Origin: Hofstenia miamia
Taxonomy: Eukaryota; Xenacoelomorpha; Acoela
Assembly (NCBI GenBank): GCA_004352715.1
Contig: SCFE01000046.1
Span: 2,168,536 to 2,232,535 of the forward strand
Length of the DNA stretch: 64,000 bases
Direction of reading: 5' to 3'
Position numbers and translations under genes: made by a program. Position 1 is the first letter of the stretch, and every line of letters starts with the position of its first letter. Shown one piece after another: positions 56,531 to 64,000 of this stretch. The notes below the pieces were generated by a model. It made no database searches. It was not told where the DNA came from and worked only from the letters and a program-made list of their open reading frames with translations.

Positions 56531-57083
56531 AGAACAGCAAACCTACAGAAGAAACATTCAGTTAAACCACGAGCAAGACGACAAATAATCTATAAGTGAA
56601 AGTATGAAAACAGCGAGTTGTTACATAAGTCAACTATCAAGGGAGGAAAGAGAGACACCCCAAACCAAACATATGCACTTCACTGAGATCCTGGAATCGC
56701 AACCTAGAGATGGGAAAGCCACTATGAACCAGAAGAAAATATGACAAAAACCAGACAAGGAAGCGCAAAGAAAACTGCAACGAAAGCAGTAACTCCCAGA
56801 ACAATTCGATCATCGCCGTACTTCGGTGAGAATTCAGCAACAGATGCCACAGACACAGAACTACAATCTTTTAGTTCACCCCCAGAGACGAACCCCATAG
56901 ACACAAACCCATTAGATATAATGCTGATGTTAAAAAAGAGCCAAGAAAATGAGGAAATCCTAAGAAACCAAGTAGAACAATTGACTGAGAAAGTCAGAGA
57001 TTGAACGACAAAATGAATCGATACTGAGTGAAATCAGAGTCAACATGGAAATGCGGTTAGAAGAACAAAATCAGATATTTCAA

Positions 57084-57990
57084 AATGAAATTAAAATCCT
57101 TACTCACCAACTGTCGGAATCCAACAAAAGGTTTCTAGAAGAGAACCAGCGATGGCAAGAGAAAAATCAAGAACTAGAGAGAACAAACAGACAACTAATC
57201 GAGGACAATGACCTACAGGCGGGAGAATTGGAACAACTCAAAGATAAATTGAGACTGCTACGATTAACGGAAGAAGAGAATAGAAACGACATGCAATCTC
57301 ACGAAATCGAATTCCATGCCAGAAAGGAGAGCGAGTTACAGGCGCCACACATGCCGACCCGCAAGGAGGTAACATTTGAAGAATCAGATGAAGATTCTGA
57401 CCTCGAAAAACAAAAAATAATAAATGAAATCACGAAAGCAGTGACCACGCAACTGCAATAGGAGGATATGCGAACAAATCACAAAAAGCCGAATTATGAG
57501 AATTCGATTCTACCGCAATTAACAGTCAATGACACAATACCGTGCAAAGCGACACTACCCAAATTTAACGGGAAAGTAGATGGCTACAATCCTACATTTG
57601 CCGAGTGGCTGCAGCTGTTCGAACTGACAATTGCGGAACGGAAAGTGAGCCAACAGGCAGCAGTGGCGAGACTCCCACTATACCTAACCGGAGCAGCATC
57701 CCAACACTATTTGCTCTTGGACGCAGAGACAAAAAGACTATCAACTGCTAATCGGAGACTTCATCACTTACTACGAGAATGAAAGCTTTAAGAATCAGTA
57801 CTAAATCATCTTGAATGCAATGAAAATGAAAAAAAACTGATGACATCCGGAATTACATGCAACAAGTCGAGCGGCTTCTGACGCTTAGCTCGAGAGGAAA
57901 CAGTTATTCGAAATACGACTTATTCTCGCACATCTGCAAGGGGATGCCTGAAAGCATCAAAACGCAGTTTGAAATTAAATGCAACGTCGA
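57084..57990 (+). repeat. 907-bp tandem duplication in gag, copy 1
   Basis: Identical on reading to 57991-58897. 907 is not a multiple of three, so the duplication breaks the frame by itself. The junction shows only 2-3 bases of microhomology (AA). Confidence 0.95.
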
Positions 57991-58897
57991 AATGAAATTA
58001 AAATCCTTACTCACCAACTGTCGGAATCCAACAAAAGGTTTCTAGAAGAGAACCAGCGATGGCAAGAGAAAAATCAAGAACTAGAGAGAACAAACAGACA
58101 ACTAATCGAGGACAATGACCTACAGGCGGGAGAATTGGAACAACTCAAAGATAAATTGAGACTGCTACGATTAACGGAAGAAGAGAATAGAAACGACATG
58201 CAATCTCACGAAATCGAATTCCATGCCAGAAAGGAGAGCGAGTTACAGGCGCCACACATGCCGACCCGCAAGGAGGTAACATTTGAAGAATCAGATGAAG
58301 ATTCTGACCTCGAAAAACAAAAAATAATAAATGAAATCACGAAAGCAGTGACCACGCAACTGCAATAGGAGGATATGCGAACAAATCACAAAAAGCCGAA
58401 TTATGAGAATTCGATTCTACCGCAATTAACAGTCAATGACACAATACCGTGCAAAGCGACACTACCCAAATTTAACGGGAAAGTAGATGGCTACAATCCT
58501 ACATTTGCCGAGTGGCTGCAGCTGTTCGAACTGACAATTGCGGAACGGAAAGTGAGCCAACAGGCAGCAGTGGCGAGACTCCCACTATACCTAACCGGAG
58601 CAGCATCCCAACACTATTTGCTCTTGGACGCAGAGACAAAAAGACTATCAACTGCTAATCGGAGACTTCATCACTTACTACGAGAATGAAAGCTTTAAGA
58701 ATCAGTACTAAATCATCTTGAATGCAATGAAAATGAAAAAAAACTGATGACATCCGGAATTACATGCAACAAGTCGAGCGGCTTCTGACGCTTAGCTCGA
58801 GAGGAAACAGTTATTCGAAATACGACTTATTCTCGCACATCTGCAAGGGGATGCCTGAAAGCATCAAAACGCAGTTTGAAATTAAATGCAACGTCGA
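57991..58897 (+). repeat. 907-bp tandem duplication in gag, copy 2
   Basis: Second unit. It shares all inactivating changes with copy 1, including the in-frame TAG (58366-58368), so the duplication is later than those lesions, or is an assembly error. Confidence 0.95.
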
Positions 58898-59075
58898 AGA
58901 CAAATTGGAAAGAATGATCAGGAAAGCTGTTGATATACAAGCTACTATTGAGAACAATGCTCGAATATACGAGAAAGCCGCATGGTACAGAGATGCACCA
59001 ACATGGAGAAGCAATCTCAAGTCGCGCATCCCCAATAAAACCTACTCCGTTGCCATCGTAATGAGCTCTTTTTAA

Positions 59076-59499
59076 AACCATAATTTCCATAATCCGGATT
59101 ATGTGTTAATGACAATTTTGAAAGTAATTCATCCTAATGCTTGAGACAACTTTTAAACATTTCTTCGCTGTGTTTTGCAATGAGTTGTTAACAACCTAGT
59201 TTGTTTACCCAATTACTCACAGTGTGCAGAACCTTGATGTTTAGGGTCTAGTCGGTGTTGCATTACAAAACACACAAAATATTTATTGTTGTTTAGCAAA
59301 ATGTGCAACAGCTTTAAAATTTTTTTACCATTACTGGATTTAATTTTGATTATTATTGGAATGTTGACAATTTCTTAAAGCAAAACATGGCTTCATTTTT
59401 TGTTAAATTTCTCTTGTCGAGGCCGTCATTTAAGTATGTCTTGGTCCATCTCTGGTCTTCTTAGATGCGTATGGTAAAAATAGTCAAATTAAAGTGGAA
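59076..59499. other. Intergenic, possible weak part of the old repeat
   Basis: CAGTGTGCAG and TTAACAACCTAGTTTG resemble text in copies I and II of the old repeat, but the alignment is weak. Confidence 0.35.
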
Positions 59500-59760
59500 T
59501 AGTTGTGTTGGTATGTGTATATGCAGAGGTCTGTTAGTAATTTACACTGCTTTAATAGTTTTTTTGGATATATAGGTGTAATCTATTAGAAGCTAAAGAA
59601 AAATATAGTTTAACAATTTTGCTGTTATTTTTAATCAAAGTGTAATATTTAGTTTAGTGAACCCTAACCATTAGACCTTTTTATAAATGATATAAACTTC
59701 CCTACTCAGATAAGCATGAAGCATTTCGCTCAAATGCTAAGTCGCGAAATTTTTAAAAAC
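59500..59760. repeat. Old interspersed repeat family, copy III
   Basis: Similar to 35130-35560: TAGGTGTAATCTATTAGA... followed by TTTTAATCAAAGTGTAATATTTAG (ATTCAAAGTATAATATTTAG in copy I), then GATAAGCATGAAGCATTTCG. Confidence 0.6.
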
Positions 59761-61148
59761 TGTCCACTGCAAGCCGAAAGGTTGGCAATTGCGGTTGCCG
59801 TAGGCAAAGAGGGGTAAGGGGAGCCCTTCCGTATGAAACGAAAAGTATATTAAAGCCTTTTATTTTTAAGCAAGTGAAATTTATATTAGAAAAAAAGTCT
59901 TTCTTTCTCATGAGTAAAGTGATTAAAAAAGAAACTGAATTATTATATTTATTTATATTCTCCTATGTCTCCCCAAATATAATCCAAACCTATTTAATAT
60001 TATATTACATTTATTCACTCATGTGAATCTGTTTTCACTAAAGGTATCGAATTCTATTCATTGAGTTCAACTGCAGTTCATTGTAAACAGAATGCAGAAT
60101 GCGTTTATTTCTCCACAAATCAAAATGTTAGGATTGATCATAAATGCAAGAGCCATTTATAAAACTACCAGAATTTTCGCGCAAAATGTTAACGATTTGC
60201 GGGAAATATTAAACTTTTTTAATTTCTTCTAAAAAATTAACACTAACCATGGATTTCTAATAAATTAACACTAGGACACTGGGACAACTAAAGTTTCAAT
60301 TATACAAAAATTCGGAATGGGTCGTTTCCACACAGATAATATAATCACCATCAATTGAGCACAAATCCTAAAAATGTGTTGCGAATCATGATCAGAAACC
60401 TTTTAGAGATTTTCTCTTTTGCCTTCAAGTTAGCTTTTTGCCTTCCACTTACTTTGTGCTGATGTAAGTTGATCTAAGTTGACAGAGAATTTTAGTCACT
60501 GAATATATAAAAGTGATATTTTCCCTAAACGATAAAAAAGACGACTACACATTCAATGATATTTGATGGCCAAATACAATCATTTACAGGAAAGGCTCAC
60601 GTCTGCTCTATGCTTACAGCCCTTGTATGACACGTTTACTGTATAAAGGTTAACAATGCAATTTGAATTTGAACAGAATTGAATTAGGATTTTTAACAGA
60701 CTAATGTGGATGTGCACCTATGCACATGTTTTATCAATACATTATGAAAATTGTCCAATCAAATTCATAGTGTGGTGGTTATGGGCCTCTATGAGGCAAA
60801 AGACACTATCATTGGTGTAAAAGAAAAATAATTTGGGCCGGGTTGGACTTGGGCCGAATAATTGGTATTTTGAAATGGGACGGGCTGGGCTTGGGCCTAA
60901 ACTGCATTTTAGCCGGGCCTTGGCCCAAAAAATTCGGCCCAATTCCAACTTTGGAATGCGTTGATGCCGTCAAGATTACCTATCTATTTGACTTGCATTG
61001 ATAAGAAACAAACATTTTTTTCATATAAAACTAGAATTATATATTTTTTCTTCCCTCTTCTATCAGGACATACATTTTTGAATTGCTGCGTACCGCTCCA
61101 CAATCGTGCATTTTTACTTAGCATATGTTCATAATAGAAACTCGTGTA
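59761..61148. other. Intergenic with a GGGCC-rich patch
   Basis: No gene. 60829-60950 contains GGGCCGGG, GGGCTGGGCTTGGGCC and GCCGGGCCTTGGCCC in a foldback arrangement, probably the end of a DNA transposon like 49820-50173. Confidence 0.4.
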
Positions 61149-61961
61149 GGGTCATTACACGAGAATGTCAACCAACAATCCAAAAATTGAAATTCGTCTC
61201 TATGCCTTCAAATACCTTCAAATAAACTTTTCATACCCTTTTATATCAAAATTTATTACGCAGCAGTCTTATATCATGCGTTTCCATGCTTTGTTTTATT
61301 CGTTTTATATTTACATGAACAGTATAATAAAAAAACTCTGAAAACTTTGTTTTTAATCGTTTTATAGATGACAATGTAATGCACATCTTTTGAATTTTAG
61401 ACTAGAAAGTACAAGCGTAAATAGATATAATAGACCGTAATTATGTATTGTAAAAATAACTAAAAAGGATGCAACTTCATAAAACTTCATTAATTACAAA
61501 AAAATTACACATAAAAATTCATTGCGGATATCCAGATTCGCATCGTCACGACCGTAACAAAAAAATCGTCACGACCGTCAGGACAGTTATTTGTAAATCC
61601 TAAGAAAACCACTTATGCTTGAGTTGGTGCTTATGCGCTATGTTAAAGAGTAAAACGACCTTATATGATCACGTAAAAATAGAGTTTAAAGAACTGCAGA
61701 ATTCGCAGAAAATTACACAGTTGTACCTCAAAGTGACATATGCCCATTTCTCTGCATCACGATCGTCACGCACTACATATCTATCCTCAGACACCATAAT
61801 TTAACCAGGAAGGACTCTGAATATGTGTAACATTTAGGAGGCATGTAACTGTAACATACACACGAGGTATTTCAGCGAACGCATTTAACTAGCATTAACA
61901 GGAGATATTTGAACATAAAAAAACTGCTCCGCAAATCACAACCGTCACGGTGGAATGACCC
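61149..61961. mobile_element. Candidate MITE with GGGTCATT ends
   Basis: GGGTCATTACAC (61149-61160) and GTGGAATGACCC (61950-61961) are inverted with one mismatch. Inside are several ATCGTCACGACCGT-type motifs (61541, 61565, 61762 and, as CCGTCACGG, 61942). About 810 bp, no coding. A clear target duplication is not seen. Confidence 0.55.
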
Positions 61962-62952
61962 TGTAAGCAAATTTTCCGTAGCGACATTGGAACTACCACA
62001 TGAAATGTGCTAAATACATCGTTTCACAAAAAAATCGCTAAGCCTTTCGTCACATAGTTCATTTTTCCAGTGTATGGAAAGTAGTTGATAATTAATTTGC
62101 TGGAATTATTAGTAAGTTACTAAAATTTTATGCCGAACTTAATGAGCTTCGATTTCATATATTGAATAAATGCACAACTATTTTTCATTGGCAATAGTTG
62201 CTCATCAATTGTCATATATTCGTGAGGTGAAAACATTGTAAAACAATTTTTGACAAATTAATTGTAAAATCACAAATCAGAAGAATTTTGGACAATGTTT
62301 CATTTGGATATTCGACCAGAACACGAAATTAGAATTCATTTCGAATTATTTTTTAATATTAGGGAAGTTGGTGAAGGCCTACGATTTTTGCAAGCAACAC
62401 TATCTTATAAATCACTATTACTAGTATCATCATCTTCTTTGGCATCACTTTCAGGAATCATTTCATCATTCTCATTTATGTTCTGAAATGCTCCTAAAGA
62501 GTCTTCACCTTACAGTTGTTCAGTCATATTCGCATCTTGGGATCCGCACCAGGCCTAATCTGACCGGAATCTATATTGAACTTTACCTACCTAGTATAGG
62601 TTCACTACTTGTGTCTCCAGTGGTAGCGAGTCTATCTTCTTTGACTCCTTGTCGGCTGTTAGCTTTATGTATACTAATCCATATTATTTACAACTACAAT
62701 GTATATGTATAAGTGGCATCTTACAATAGTCTATTTAGATCGATGGCAGTTCAAAGGGCTGAGGCCCGAAGTGGAACTATCAACGTGGACGAATCAACGG
62801 ATTGTGATGCTCACTAGGTACCAAATAATGGTAATGGCTCAATTAAGACCCTCAGTGATTAGATATTGCAGTGTTCCCTATTGTTGCTTGTCTTAGAATG
62901 TGCTACCTTTAATAATTATGTGCATCAATTGTTTTTGCTATTGTTAGCAATG
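61962..62952. other. Intergenic, no recognised gene
   Basis: Short frames at 62295-62486 and 62488-62896 have no family features. Confidence 0.4.
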
Positions 62953-62980
62953 CTAGGAAACTGCCCGTGCTATGCACGGG
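62953..62980 (-). mobile_element. Helitron-like 3' terminus
   Basis: On the minus strand, a GC-rich hairpin (stem CCCGTGC/GCACGGG, 3-nt loop) is followed seven bases later by CTAG. This is the layout of Helitron 3' ends. The base after CTAG is C rather than the expected T, and no 5' end (TC...) was identified to the right. Confidence 0.35.
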
Positions 62981-63140
62981 GATTTTAATGGGTTGTATTA
63001 GATGTGTAATAAATGGATAAACTTTAAAAAACTATATGTTGTGTTATTAATATTTTAGGAACGAAATAAGTAATAAATGTGATCATCATACATCGGTAAA
63101 ATGATTTTTATTCACAATTTTAGCATATTACACTCCTTAA

Positions 63141-63640
63141 CCCGAATTATCCTAGCGTTGCCATATGGCAACACTAATGTTTTTAATGATATAATATAGA
63201 ATATTATAGATATTTTGATAAATGTCTTGCACAGTGCTTTGTATTAATGCTTTCCGCGCATTTGAATAGTTTATTTCAAAATCTGACAAAAACATTCAAT
63301 CTTTCAACAAGTTATATTGTAGAAAATGTCCACTAATAAAACGTAAGTGTTTATTTGTCACCTATGAATACATTATGCAAACAATTGAAATAAAGCACAT
63401 GAAATATGAATATTAGACTATCCTTTACACATTGATATATGTCATATACAAAAGCCTTGCAAATTATGATTATGAATACATTTTTAATAGCGTTGCCATA
63501 TGGCAACACTAGTCCCTCAAACCATTTTTACTATAAATTTAGCAAACGTTTTACTGTTGAAGAACTGCTCATAATACATGATGAGGAAGAGTATAATATT
63601 ACAGATATAAATTAAATATAAAAACTCAGGATAATTCGGG
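63141..63640. mobile_element. piggyBac-like MITE flanked by TTAA
   Basis: CCCGAATTATCCT (63141-63153) is perfectly inverted at the right end (AGGATAATTCGGG). TTAA flanks both sides (63137-63140 and 63641-63644), the target duplication of piggyBac. The interior is 500 bp, non-coding. The perfect palindrome GTTGCCATATGGCAAC occurs twice (63157-63172 and 63492-63507) within a longer direct repeat TAGCGTTGCC...ACACTA. Confidence 0.88.
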
Positions 63641-63644
63641 TTAA

Positions 63645-64000
63645 TTAACCATTATAAGCACATTCAAAGCATTGTAACCCCTAATGCAATAGAGTGTATG
63701 GAATCACAACAAAATCGAGTCCATTATTGTAGGTGTATAGAAGGAAATATAAACAACCTGGCGGCATAAGCTCATTATTAAACTTACCGTCAACCGGGGT
63801 GACTTAGGCCGCCTTTTAGGCAACATTGAAATGCAACTTAAACAATATTTGACTTAAATGCCTTTTTGAATTAGTATGTTATGGGCTGTATCAAAATCTA
63901 CAACCACAATAAAAATTAGTGCAATTCATTGAATATTAATCGAGATATGACTGAATTTATGGGGTGGCCTGAGTCACCTTGCCTCGGGGTGACTCAGGCC
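63645..64000. other. Intergenic; repeated GGGGTGACTYAGGCC at the window edge
   Basis: GGGGTGACTTAGGCC (about 63799), the inverse GGCCTGAGTCACC (about 63966) and GGGGTGACTCAGGCC (63986-64000) suggest a foldback or transposon end that the window cuts. Confidence 0.45.

Larger units (their letters stand above)
56741..59075 (+). pseudogene. Gypsy-type gag, broken and internally duplicated
   Basis: The segments are: 56741-57001 (basic, Thr-rich N-terminus, LMLKKSQENEEILRNQVEQ), a frameshift near 57000, then 57003-57461, a Glu/Gln-rich coiled coil (QLSESNKRFLEENQRWQ). An in-frame TAG at 57459 separates this from 57462-57782, the capsid start with LPKFNG and W-LFEL. After a broken stretch, MQQVERLLTLSS... 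to CKGMPESIKTQFEIKCNVE continues the capsid. From about 57084 the whole block repeats once (907 bp). After the second copy, capsid text goes on to about 59050 and then stops. No zinc knuckle, protease or pol follows. The element is truncated at its 3' side. Confidence 0.75.

Noticed and set aside
1-64000. tRNA, rRNA and CRISPR-like structures
   Set aside because: No cloverleaf with a GGTTCRA-type arm, no rRNA core text, and no regularly spaced identical repeats with unique spacers were found by eye. A tRNAscan or Rfam run would be decisive.

Overview
The window is repeat-dense, AT-rich eukaryotic DNA. It has consensus GT-AG splice sites, long AT-rich intergenic stretches, (TA)n microsatellites, LINEs, LTR retroelements and many cut-and-paste transposons. 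No bacterial operons, RNA genes or CRISPR arrays are visible. The element mix (CR1/L2-type LINE with an esterase ORF1, copia, gypsy, hAT, Tc1, piggyBac-like, and a possible Polinton-type capsid gene) fits an invertebrate animal. The species cannot be fixed from sequence alone. The window is a draft assembly, with N gaps at 6299, 16317-17316, 25246-25427, 27602-28601, 29109-29784 and 56032-56050, and at least three duplications that may be assembly artefacts.

Layout. 1-7 kb: two features stand out, an LTR-like repeat (1059-1945) and the only convincing host-type gene, a minus-strand exon for a secreted protein with three 42-residue repeats (2305-3219). The 5' end and upstream DNA of that gene recur identically at 6301-7245. 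8.3-11.1 kb: a frameshifted copia pol. 11.3-11.9 kb: a deleted Tc1 element with complete TIRs. 13.4-20.6 kb: an inverted repeat with arms of about 1.8-2 kb. Each arm carries the last exon of a capsid-like protein and a CRE/DR1/CCAAT/TATA motif cluster. The left arm is interrupted by a second LTR-like repeat and a gap. 23.4-24.9 kb: a decayed hAT transposase. 25.7-26.8 kb: a gypsy-type LTR with TATA box and primer-binding site. 27.2-27.4 kb: a promoter-like cluster. 30-37 kb: an old interspersed repeat broken by younger hAT elements with exact 8-bp target duplications. 38.5-45 kb: three LINE copies, one with both ORFs intact. 45-45.5 kb: an IS630/Tc1-type pseudogene. 46-50 kb: foldback and nested hAT elements. 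51.6-54.8 kb: a decayed ZMYM-type hAT transposase. 55.4-59.1 kb: an LTR plus a broken gag with a 907-bp tandem duplication. 59-64 kb: non-coding repeats, including a piggyBac-like MITE.

Almost every coding signal belongs to mobile DNA. The LINE at 40386-44990 is the only element that still looks able to make all its proteins. The most unusual structure is the 13.4-20.6 kb inverted repeat. It may be the remains of a Polinton/Maverick-like element, but no polymerase, integrase, protease or ATPase is visible to prove it.
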